Below, piece by piece: positions 1 to 8,047 of a stretch of DNA of 64,000 nucleotides. The stretch is taken from NCBI RefSeq assembly GCF_020075545.1, contig NZ_JAIQZK010000006.1:1-64000 (forward strand). The letters run 5' to 3'. A program made the translations under genes and the position numbers. The notes under the pieces were generated by a model, which was not told where the DNA came from, searched no databases, and saw only the letters and a program-made list of their open reading frames with translations. The DNA is from Nocardioides sp. TRM66260-LWL (GTDB lineage Bacteria; Actinomycetota; Actinomycetes; Propionibacteriales; Nocardioidaceae). Position 1 is the stretch's first letter. Each line of letters starts with the position of its first letter.

Positions 1-1451
<1,451 letters not shown>

Positions 1452-1587
1452 GACTCTCATCCTCCATGGATTGAGAGCCTCCACCAGACCCGGGGCGATT
1501 CAGGTGTCGGTCGATGACCCGGCGTCACCCACGGTCATTTGCCTGCTGTTGCGGGGGCGTTTGCACTTGGCGCCTCCTTGGCTCGGT

Positions 1588-2073
1588 TCAGGCGACGTCG
1601 CCGCCGACGCCGCCGACCCGGGCGGTGGCCGTCAGGCTCTGCGTGACCAAGTGCATCGCCTCCAACGCTTCAGGGTTCGCCCCTATCGAGACGCCGGTGC
1701 TGTTCGCCGCGACGCGGATGCGGGCGTGCCGAGGCCATGGCATCCAGGGCCTGGTCCGAGAGGAGTCGCAGCATCCACTTGCGTGCGCCGATGCCGTCTA
1801 TCTGCTCCAGCTTCCGCAGCCGCGACCGGACGGCGTGCTGGCGACGCCCCTCACCGAGGGTGGTGGTGAAGCCGCTGGGGCGGCAGTCGGCTCGAGACAG
1901 TTCAGGTCGTCCTGGTGGATGCCTGGAACGGCCGCGAGCCTCTCTACGGCGCGGCGCTCCATGGAGCGGCCGATAGAACTGACGTACCCACCGACGTAAC
2001 GCGGGCCGGAAGTGGGCGGCGCCTTCCGAGAGCTCTGCTGGCCGCGAACGTCGTAGCGCTCTCCGCCGCACAT
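1588..2073 (-). pseudogene. Unknown gene with two compensating frameshifts
   Basis: A gene of about 161 codons runs from ATG 2073 to TGA 1588. An excellent Shine-Dalgarno (AGGAGG at 2084-2079, five bases from the ATG) fixes the start. The opening (MCGGERYDVRGQQ...) and the end (ARIRVAANSTGVSIGANP...) share one frame. Between about 1885 and 1735 the natural-looking coding sequence (e.g. KLEQIDGIGARKWMLRLL) lies in another frame, while the original frame meets a TAG at 1798. The simplest reading is two opposite single-base indels. I do not recognise the family. It could be a decayed accessory gene, or the indels could be sequencing errors. Confidence 0.4.
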
Positions 2074-2082
2074 GCCGACCTC

Positions 2083-2241
2083 CTAGCCCTCCGCTCCCAT
2101 GGCGACTGCGAGTAGCCCGGCCTCCCCCGCGTGCCAAGCGATGAACGGGGCGGCTTCAAACGCCGGCTCCACGAGCGGGTCTCTAGGCGCCGGATCAGCA
2201 GTTCCGGGTCGCGCTTCAGTCGTTTCGGCTCGACCCGCTGC
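2083..2241 (-). other. Possible C-terminal remnant of an unknown gene
   Basis: On the minus strand a frame with good GC third positions is open from a TAA near 2244 to TAG 2083-2085. It ends PFIAWHAGEAGLLAVAMGAEG-like sequence (last residues LLAVAMGAEG). The TAG overlaps the AGGAGG ribosome site of the next gene, the arrangement of a coupled operon. It may be the 3' end of a gene whose 5' part was lost at the junction with the LCP fragment near 2290. A GTG at 2172 would give only 29 residues. No family recognised. Confidence 0.2.
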
Positions 2242-2294
2242 TTACACGGCCACCGATTTTCCAGCGTCGCCCCCAGATAGCACGACCTTGCACC

Positions 2295-2816
2295 TTCGAG
2301 AGCGGCCAGGCCCTCTGGTACGCCCGCTCGCGTGCCGACTCCGACGACTACTCGCGCATGGCGCGGCAGAAGTGCGTCATGAACGCGATGCTCCACCAGA
2401 TCAGCCCGCAGAAGGCGATCGCAAACTTCGAGAAGATCGCCGACGCCTCCAGTGCGCTCATCTCCACCAGCATCCCGGCCTCGCAGTTCGGCACCTTCGC
2501 CTCGCTGGCGCTCAAGGCGCGCGGCGCGACGGTCTCGACGCTCTCGCTGGTGCCGCCGCTGATCAACACCGGTGACCCCGACTTCGCCCTCACCCACCGT
2601 AAGGTCGCCTCGACGATCGCCGCGGCCGAGGGTAAGGCGAAGGCCAAGCCGAAGACGGTCCGCGCGGCCGGCGCGGGCTCGGCCGGCGCGGGCTCGGCCG
2701 GCGCGGGCTCGGGCGCCTCCGGCTCCACCGACCAGCCGATCACCGGCGGCTCGGTGGGCACCCTCAAGACCGGCTACGTCGCCAACGAGTCCGACGACCG
2801 CGGCTCGGCCTGCTGA
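2295..2816 (+). pseudogene. 3' fragment of an LCP (LytR-CpsA-Psr) family gene
   Basis: The C-terminal part of an LCP phosphotransferase, the family that attaches wall polymers to peptidoglycan. The match begins near base 2295 with SGQALWYARSRADSDDYSRM, the conserved arginine-rich LCP segment, and continues through RQKCVMNAMLHQISP and VPPLINTGDPDF. An Ala/Gly/Ser-rich tail follows, carrying a 15-base tandem repeat (about 2670-2710). Upstream of 2295 the frame has no LCP sequence and no start, so the membrane anchor and most of the pyrophosphate-binding core are missing. An ATG at 2358 could start a short product, but no function is expected. The fragment has core-like GC and was probably cut by an insertion or recombination event. 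Confidence 0.75.
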
Positions 2817-2907
2817 CGGCTCGCACACGAATAGTCCTATGACTGCCGGACTGGCAGTCGGAGTTTTACCAAAGGATCGTTGAGGGGTCGCGTCGGATCC
2901 GAGCGTG

Positions 2908-2951
2908 AAGGCGGGGGCTGACCTCGTCCGTGAGAGGTAGGCCCCCGCCTT
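2908..2951. terminator. Bidirectional hairpin between convergent genes
   Basis: An 11-base perfect stem (AAGGCGGGGGC at 2908-2918 with GCCCCCGCCTT at 2941-2951) encloses a 22-base loop. It sits between the end of the LCP fragment and the end of the secreted-protein gene on the other strand, and has the position and GC strength of a two-way terminator. No long T tract follows. Confidence 0.6.
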
Positions 2952-2955
2952 ACGA

Positions 2956-3951
2956 TCAACTTGCGTTCGCCAGCGTGAGGGAGGTGCTCGGCGAGTGCAC
3001 CACGATGTCAGCGACGCTCGAGCTCGTGTTCGTGACCTCAGCCCAGATACGCACGGTCGTGCCGCACGCGGAGGCCCCGCTGAGGACCTCCTGACCGACA
3101 TCTTCGAACGTCTTGTGATGGGTCAGGGCCGAGACGGTGAACTGCGGCGCGGTCGAGAACGCCGGCTGCGGACCACCGTCGCAGTAGTCCGTCCCAGCCG
3201 CGTTCAACTGGCGGAAGTAGACCTGGACCCGAACGGTTGCTGATGCACCAGCACGGACACTGCCACCGCAGAGGTCACTTCCCGCCGGAACCGCGCTCTC
3301 GTCTGTCACGCCACTGGAGCCGATGCATGAACTGACCTTCAGATCCACCGGGAGGTCGACGGTCGTGCCCTTGGGCGTCCCGTAGACGGTCGCGCGGAAC
3401 GGCACCACCGATGCGCCCGGCGCAAGCTTCGCCGACTCTCCATCAGCAGACGTCCAGAAGCGAGTCTTCGAGAAAGAGTCGGCCGCATACGAGTAGCTCA
3501 TGAAGCTCCCGGACTGCACCGTCCACGAGGACGAGCCCTCTCCATCGATCTTGAAGGCACTGGCCTTGACAGCGCAGACGCGACTGGATGCCGAAGAAGT
3601 CTCACTGATGAACGACATGTCAACCTGTCCGGTCGACGAACTGAAGGCGTTCTGCGAGGTCCCGTAGGAGTCCTGATCATCATTCGAGCAGTTGAGCGAG
3701 AACCCGGCCAGGACACGGCCGCTTCCGTTCGCCTGGAAGCGAATGGTTGCGCGGATGAGCCTGTCTTGCGTGTCGGCGGGGAGGGTGAAGGAGAAGATCG
3801 TTTGCGAGGGGTCACCGACCGAAATCGTCGGGTTCTGGACGTAGGTCGCCTTCGTGGACACACCGGGCAGAGCGTCAGTTCGCGCGATCGTCGTCGATGC
3901 CAGCAGAGCCGGGGCCACGAGGACCGCCGAAAGGATTCGTAACTTTCTCAT
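2956..3951 (-). CDS. Predicted secreted protein of unknown function
   Basis: 331 residues from ATG 3951. The start is chosen because it gives a classic signal peptide: MRKLRIL, a hydrophobic core (SAVLVAPALLASTTIA), then a likely cleavage site near ARTDA. The mature part is Ser/Thr/Val-rich and looks like all-beta extracellular domains. It has at least five cysteines (LNCSNDDQ, RVCAVKA, SSCIGSSG, DLCGGS, DYCDGG, SACGTT) that could form disulfides. No catalytic motif or anchor is seen. One 60-base line that I counted (3541-3600) is about 57% GC, clearly below the core genes, which suggests acquisition by transfer. It stands alone between the LCP fragment and an IS3 element. Confidence 0.7.
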   Translation of the reverse strand: MRKLRILSAVLVAPALLASTTIARTDALPGVSTKATYVQNPTISVGDPSQTIFSFTLPADTQDRLIRATIRFQANGSGRVLAGFSLNCSNDDQDSYGTSQNAFSSSTGQVDMSFISETSSASSRVCAVKASAFKIDGEGSSSWTVQSGSFMSYSYAADSFSKTRFWTSADGESAKLAPGASVVPFRATVYGTPKGTTVDLPVDLKVSSCIGSSGVTDESAVPAGSDLCGGSVRAGASATVRVQVYFRQLNAAGTDYCDGGPQPAFSTAPQFTVSALTHHKTFEDVGQEVLSGASACGTTVRIWAEVTNTSSSVADIVVHSPSTSLTLANAS

Positions 3952-4260
3952 ACTTGACCCTAAGTCTACGAACTTCAACAGCACCAGCGTTCGCTCGATG
4001 AACTTCCCGATGCTGTCCGACGTCCAAGCCGAATCGCTTGCAACGGCGCACCCATCCGGTGCCAATGGGCGGGCGCGGATCCGGACGAGTCCTTCGCGCG
4101 CGAGCCACCGTTGTCTCGAAGAACCTAGATGCTGGATAATCCACTCAGTCGCGCCAGCGCGGTGGGGACTGCCCCCAGTTGGGTTGACACCTTGACCTGC
4201 CCTACAGCTTGGGTTCCAGTTCTGGTGATGAGTCGAGGGCCTGACTGAAAGGCTCCAACA

Positions 4261-4557
4261 GTGCCTCTCCCATACCCGCCCGAGTTCCGTGCCCGTGCTG
4301 TCGCGCTGGTCCGTTCGGGCAAGCAGGTCAAACAGACCGCCTACGAGCTGGGCATCAGCGCCGGCTGCTTGCACAACTGGATCCGTCAGGACCAGATCGA
4401 TCGCGGCGAGCGACCCGGTGTCTCGACGAGCGAGTCATCCGAGCTGCGCGCGGCCCGCAAGCGGATCCGCGAACTCGAGACCGAACTCGCGATCATCCGT
4501 CAGGCAGCAACCTTCTTGGATCAGGACAAGCCGCACCCAAAAGGGTCCACCCGGTGA
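4261..4557 (+). CDS. IS3-family transposase OrfA
   Basis: 98 residues from GTG 4261 (opening MPLPYPPEFRARAVALVRSG). It holds a helix-turn-helix (TAYELGISAGCLHNWIRQ) that recognises the element ends and a coiled-coil region (ELRAARKRIRELETELAIIR) used for oligomerisation. This is the usual size for an IS3 OrfA. Its TGA overlaps the orfB start codon (GTGA), so OrfB may be made by translational coupling, by -1 frameshifting, or both. Confidence 0.85.
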   Translation: MPLPYPPEFRARAVALVRSGKQVKQTAYELGISAGCLHNWIRQDQIDRGERPGVSTSESSELRAARKRIRELETELAIIRQAATFLDQDKPHPKGSTR

Positions 4558-5414
4558 TCGACCGCTTGGCCGACGCCGGGATGCCGATCGACGTCGCATG
4601 CCGCGTCCTGGGGGTCTCACGACAGGGCTACTACCGGTACAAGCGGCGGCCCTTGTCCGCGGCGCAGATGCGCCGCCGGTGGCTCACGGGCGTGATCCGC
4701 GAGATCCACGTCGCGTCTCGCGGCACCTACGGCTACCGGCGTATCCACGCCGAGCTGACGATGGCGATGAACGTCCAGGTCAGCTCGCGCCTGGTGTCGG
4801 TGTTGATGACGCAGGCCGGTATCTACGGGCTTCCCGGGCCCGCACGGGTGAAGCGTCTCAAGGGCGTGGCGACGTCTGGTGATCTAGTGAATCGGAAGTT
4901 CCATCGGCTGCGCCCCAACGAGCTGTGGGTCACCGACATCACCGAGCACCCCACCAGGGAGGGCAAGGTCTACTGCGCGGCCGTTCTCGACGCCTACAGC
5001 CGCCGCATCGTGGGGTGGTCCATCGACTCCCGCCAGGACTCCACTCTGGTCGTCAACGCTCTCGACATGGCCATTCGTAACCGTCGGCCAGCACCTGGCG
5101 GCATCGTGCACGCCGACCATGGAGTGCAGTTCACCTCGTGGGCCTTCGGCGAACGCATCCGCACCGCGGGCCTGCTGCCCTCGTTCGGCACCGTCGGCGA
5201 CGGTCTGGACAACGCGATGATGGAGAGCTTCTGGTCCTCGATGCAGATCGAGCTGCTCAACCGGCGCAGATGGAAAACCCGCGTCGAACTTGCGAACGCG
5301 ATCTTCGAGTACATCGAGGTCTTCCACAACCGCCAACGCCGTCACTCAGCCCTCGGCTACCAGACCCCCATCGAGTACGAACTAACCTCACCCGCAAACA
5401 CCGTCCCCGCCTGA
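4554..5414 (+). CDS. IS3-family transposase OrfB (DDE catalytic subunit)
   Basis: 286 residues. It has the HTH_21 region (YGYRRIHAELTMAM) followed by the rve core. The DDE triad is recognisable: Asp in NELWVTDITEH, Asp in IVHADHGVQFTS, and Glu in DNAMMESFWSSMQIE, followed by the family ending FHNRQRRHSALGYQTP. The second motif reads HADHG where HSDRG or HSDHG is commoner, a conservative change. The length is normal and no stop interrupts it, so it is probably an active transposase. Confidence 0.88.
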   Translation: MIDRLADAGMPIDVACRVLGVSRQGYYRYKRRPLSAAQMRRRWLTGVIREIHVASRGTYGYRRIHAELTMAMNVQVSSRLVSVLMTQAGIYGLPGPARVKRLKGVATSGDLVNRKFHRLRPNELWVTDITEHPTREGKVYCAAVLDAYSRRIVGWSIDSRQDSTLVVNALDMAIRNRRPAPGGIVHADHGVQFTSWAFGERIRTAGLLPSFGTVGDGLDNAMMESFWSSMQIELLNRRRWKTRVELANAIFEYIEVFHNRQRRHSALGYQTPIEYELTSPANTVPA

Positions 5415-5553
5415 GAACTCAACAGCGAATCTGGAAACCAGGCTGTAGGGCAGGTCAGAGTGTCAACAAGACCGAGGGCAGTCTCTAGCTGGATATGTCG
5501 GACCGTCAGTGGTTCGATTTACGCTGGTCCAACTACAGCGATTGGAGCGAGAC

Positions 5554-5784
5554 ATGGCGGTCACCGTTGTCACCAGCGTCAGCCAGGGCGAGCCCGTGGA
5601 AGGCGACTTCTACCCCGACGCAGGACACTTCTTCGTCGAGGAGGGCCACCTCAACGTGGTCTTTCACAACAACAACCCGGAGCCCCGCGCGGTCTACACG
5701 CCAGGCTCGTGGGCGTTCGCGTTCATCGGCGAGAAGGTCGACCACAAGATGAGCAGGACCGAGCTCATCAACAGCGACGCTTGA
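5554..5784 (+). CDS. Small protein of unknown function
   Basis: 76 residues from ATG 5554, preceded by GGAG at a suitable distance (5544-5547). It begins MAVTVVTSVSQGEPVEG and ends SRTELINSDA, and is acidic with no cysteine, signal peptide or membrane segment. Its TGA overlaps the ATG of the downstream HEPN-like gene by one base (TGATG), so the two form a coupled pair. Such a pairing with a HEPN protein could be a toxin-antitoxin arrangement, but I know no family for this protein and infer this from position alone. Confidence 0.55.
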   Translation: MAVTVVTSVSQGEPVEGDFYPDAGHFFVEEGHLNVVFHNNNPEPRAVYTPGSWAFAFIGEKVDHKMSRTELINSDA

Positions 5785-6199
5785 TGGACCTGCAGCAGGC
5801 GCTGGATAACTTTCGCTCTGCTATTGAGTGCTGTGACAATGTCCTAGAGATTCACCGGGTTCATGGGGGTTGTAGCCGGGGCGTGCGGCACAAGGAACCG
5901 TCTACCAACAGGGCGGTCGTGGTTCTCGCGGTGGCTGCCTGGCAGGCGGCAGTCCAGGACGCTGCGAAGTCGTGCATCACCCTGGGGCAGCCGACAGAAC
6001 CCGCTCAGGCGGTCATCACCTATGAGGTTCAGGCTGCGACGTCAGCGACGTTCTCAACAACTGGCCGAAAATTCGTCACGCTCTAGCGCACGGACACCAG
6101 GAACTTCCGCCGCTCGATGTTCTCGAGGTCGTTCGCTGGGACCTTCCTGCCCGCAAGGCGCCACCTAGCCTGAGACGGACGACGCGGAGTCGTGCGTGA
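5784..6199 (+). pseudogene. Degraded HEPN-like gene (RiboL-PSP-HEPN type)
   Basis: The first part, from ATG 5784 (MDLQQALDNFRSAIECCDN), includes STNRAVVVLAVAAWQAAVQD, similar to the helix around the 'R-A-V-V-L-x-x-A-W-E-A' segment of RiboL-PSP-HEPN proteins. The conserved catalytic RxxxxH region is present further on, but in another frame: NNWPKIRHALAHGHQEL, then LDVLEVVRWDLP, ending at 6199. The intervening segment is much shorter than in the family (about 140 codons in total against about 200), so a deletion plus a frameshift near 6010-6050 has broken the gene. The original frame stops at 6086. Family assignment is moderate and rests on motif pattern only. Confidence 0.45.
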
Positions 6200-6313
6200 C
6201 GTTCGCCAGGCAGTGCTCTAGACGCTACGCCCGTTCCCGAGCAGACGCTTGGTGGTCTAGACACCATGGCTAGCCACACCCCGCCAGGTGCGGCGGGGGT
6301 AGCGTCTCGGCTC

Positions 6314-6547
6314 ATGCCGCGAATCACGCTGATCGTCGAGCCCGACGACGACTCCGGCGGCTGGTGGATCTGCAACGTCGCCGGCCCCACCCCGATCGAC
6401 CTGCAGTCCCGCGCCGTCGAGACCCAGGCCGAGGGGCAGGCGTGGTGCGTCGAGCGGGCGGTCGCGATCGCGGCCGGGCGGCCGGTGGTCGTGGAGTGGC
6501 GGCCCGATGAGCGGTTCGGCGCGGTGGTCGCCGACGTGTCGATCTGA
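6314..6547 (+). CDS. Small hypothetical protein
   Basis: 77 residues from ATG 6314 (MPRITLIVEPDDDSGGWW). An in-frame ATG at 6266 would add 16 residues, but those look like untranslated leader. The protein is acidic with a Trp-rich N-terminal strand and ends VVADVSI. The order of strands and the central helix vaguely recall small HicB-like folds, but no motif confirms this. It is convergent with the DUF2283 gene across a short gap. Function unknown. Confidence 0.45.
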   Translation: MPRITLIVEPDDDSGGWWICNVAGPTPIDLQSRAVETQAEGQAWCVERAVAIAAGRPVVVEWRPDERFGAVVADVSI

Positions 6548-6562
6548 CGGCTCCGGCGCGTA

Positions 6563-6883
6563 CTAGACCGGCATGTAGGGGCTCGGGGTCGCCGTGCTGC
6601 TCCCATCGACGGCCTGAGTAAAGCGGGCCGTCCGGATCGGAGAGGGCCCGAGCGCCCTCAGTAGATCGACGACGTCGGTGTGCACGTGGAATCGGGAAAG
6701 CAGCTCGTTGAACGGGATCTCGGCGGCCTGATCGAGTAGCTCGATCCCGAGTGCCACTCCGAACTCATCCACATCTACGACGGTGAGGTCGTCCAGGCTG
6801 ACCGACTCGCAGACCTCGCCGTCGCGCAGCCTGATGTATGCGGCGTTGACGACGGAGTCGATCGAGATGTTGATCGGGCTCAT
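6563..6883 (-). CDS. DUF2283 family protein
   Basis: 106 residues from ATG 6883, chosen because GGAGGTGA lies about ten bases upstream; an in-frame TTG at 6907 has no ribosome site. The opening INISIDSVVNAAYIRLRDGE is characteristic of DUF2283 (the 'D-x-x-x-D-A-x-Y-I' pattern). A conserved VDVDEFGVALGIELL follows, then a longer C-terminal tail than the usual ~65 residues. DUF2283 genes often sit beside DUF4258 genes, as here, with the DUF4258 gene 10 bp upstream, and a toxin-antitoxin role has been suggested for such pairs. Role here inferred from neighbours. Confidence 0.75.
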   Translation of the reverse strand: MSPINISIDSVVNAAYIRLRDGEVCESVSLDDLTVVDVDEFGVALGIELLDQAAEIPFNELLSRFHVHTDVVDLLRALGPSPIRTARFTQAVDGSSTATPSPYMPV

Positions 6884-6893
6884 GGTGCGGGGG

Positions 6894-7130
6894 TCACCTC
6901 CAGGCAACGGTCTTGACGATCAGCCTACTGTTCGGCACCTGGAGTCCCGGGCGTAGTAGGACGACCTTCAGGTCTCGGCCGTCACAGCCGGGACCGATGT
7001 AGACGATGCTGTCTTGGGGGTGATCTTCCATCGACGTGTGGAAGTTCGACAAGGCGTTCTCGATGTCTGCTTCCGTGACCTTCCGCTCTCGCATCCGCTC
7101 CCGCGGGTGCCCGCGGATGACCAGGTTCAT
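6894..7130 (-). CDS. DUF4258 family protein
   Basis: 78 residues from ATG 7130. It has the DUF4258 pattern: an N-terminal basic HPRERMRERKVTEADIENAL segment, a central acidic/polar strand, and a C-terminal strand LKVVLLRP...LIVKTVAW. The family resembles small RelE-like or BrnT-like folds and commonly pairs with DUF2283 proteins. The start overlaps the stop of the upstream DUF6941 gene (ATGA), and the downstream DUF2283 gene begins 10 bp after its stop. The three genes are therefore one transcription unit. Confidence 0.75.
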   Translation of the reverse strand: MNLVIRGHPRERMRERKVTEADIENALSNFHTSMEDHPQDSIVYIGPGCDGRDLKVVLLRPGLQVPNSRLIVKTVAWR

Positions 7131-7537
7131 GGCAACGCGACCGGAGGAAGGACGACCTCGAATGCGAGTCGTCGCCTCACATCGGCGTCTGGCAGCACCA
7201 CGGTGACCTGGTAAAGCCCAGTGGTGGGTAGAGGCACATCGATGTCGACTGCGAAGAGGAGGCCGACCTTTCCGTCGCCGTACCCGGCGTTGGGCGGCGC
7301 CATGAGTTCGCCGCCGAGGCTGATGGTGAAGCCGTCGTTAGGCCCTTGAATCCTGAACTCGATCGCCACTGCCTCATCGCCGACCTTGCCGCGGACGCGG
7401 CCCGCGATCGAGAGCCGGTGCTTGGTCGGAAGCGCGGGTACTTGGAGAAAGTGCCAGCTCGCGCCGACGGCCGTAAGGCTGCCAGTCGGGTTGACCTTAG
7501 CGTAGTCTGCGAGGAACGCGTAGTCGATCTCGGCCAT
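7127..7537 (-). CDS. DUF6941 family protein
   Basis: 136 residues from ATG 7537. The opening MAEIDYAFLADYAKVN, followed by GSLTAVGASWHFLQVP, is typical of DUF6941, a small predicted beta-sandwich family of unknown function. The rest is a run of beta strands (VAIEFRIQGPNDGFTISLGG, LLFAVDIDVPLP) without cysteines or membrane segments. It is the first gene of the DUF6941-DUF4258-DUF2283 cluster and overlaps the next gene by four bases. Its GTG-rich upstream region faces the divergent DUF2510 gene. Confidence 0.7.
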   Translation of the reverse strand: MAEIDYAFLADYAKVNPTGSLTAVGASWHFLQVPALPTKHRLSIAGRVRGKVGDEAVAIEFRIQGPNDGFTISLGGELMAPPNAGYGDGKVGLLFAVDIDVPLPTTGLYQVTVVLPDADVRRRLAFEVVLPPVALP

Positions 7538-7649
7538 GCGCGTGAACACTACCGGTGTTGACCGGGGTGCCGCGCTGGGTACGAAGGCATGCACTGGGTG
7601 GGCTAGACGAGGCTCCCGGGCAGCAGAAGGTCGCCCTACCCTGCCGCTC

Positions 7650-7877
7650 GTGAGCGATCAGGGTGGGCGCGTGCCGGCGGGTCCGGGGTCCTATCTGGAT
7701 CCAGAGGAACGGACGCGTCTGCGGTGGTGGGACGGTCAGGCGTGGACGGAGCAGCGGCAGGTGAAGCCAAGTGAGTCAGCGCCGGGCGCTCAGATCCTGT
7801 CCCTGAGCATCGTGCTCGTCGCGCTGTTGTGCGTGCTCGCTGGGCTCTCGATCGCTGTGATCAAGGCGCTCGGGTAG
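7650..7877 (+). CDS. DUF2510 domain membrane protein
   Basis: 75 residues from GTG 7650. A DUF2510 motif (PAGPGSYLDPEERTRLRWWD, continuing GQAWTEQRQ) is followed by one strong transmembrane helix (ILSLSIVLVALLCVLAGLSI). DUF2510 is a short actinobacterial domain with paired Trp residues, usually placed next to membrane helices; its function is unknown. The GTG is preferred over the upstream ATG in the same frame (7536), because the intervening sequence lacks family similarity. Confidence 0.65.
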   Translation: MSDQGGRVPAGPGSYLDPEERTRLRWWDGQAWTEQRQVKPSESAPGAQILSLSIVLVALLCVLAGLSIAVIKALG

Positions 7878-8047
7878 CGGGCAGCGCACGCCGGTCTAGG
7901 CGGGGGCTCGAGGGCGCGGAGATGTGCGCGAGCAGTGGCCTCCTCTGGCCTCAAGGCTCGAGGCGGACCGTCGGAGTTTGATCGACGCTTGCTCCGACGA
8001 TCCGCGCACGGTGGGCCTATGGGACGCAGGTGAGCCCGTTGTGTCTG

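Larger units (their letters stand above)
4185..5465 (+). mobile_element. IS3-family element, apparently complete
   Basis: An element of 1281 bp bounded by imperfect inverted repeats. The left repeat starts TGACACCTTGACCTGCCC at 4185. The right repeat, read inward on the minus strand from 5465, starts TGACACTCTGACCTGCCC. About 36 bases align with four mismatches. It encloses orfA and orfB with a four-base GTGA overlap. No 3-4 bp target duplication is found (left flank GGT, right flank ACA), so one flank has probably rearranged or the insertion is old. Its two genes look intact, unlike the copy at 473-1502. Confidence 0.85.

Noticed and set aside
1514..1999. Plus-strand frame opposite the frameshifted gene
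   Set aside because: No ribosome site and a composition of shadow type; the minus strand has AGGAGG before an ATG and natural codon use.
2670..2712. CRISPR-like repeats in the LCP tail
   Set aside because: Three direct 15-base units without spacers; they encode an Ala/Gly/Ser tail. No CRISPR array or cas gene was seen in the window.
4182..5468. Target-site duplication around the intact IS3 element
   Set aside because: The three flanking bases are GGT and ACA; shifting the ends by one base also gives no match.
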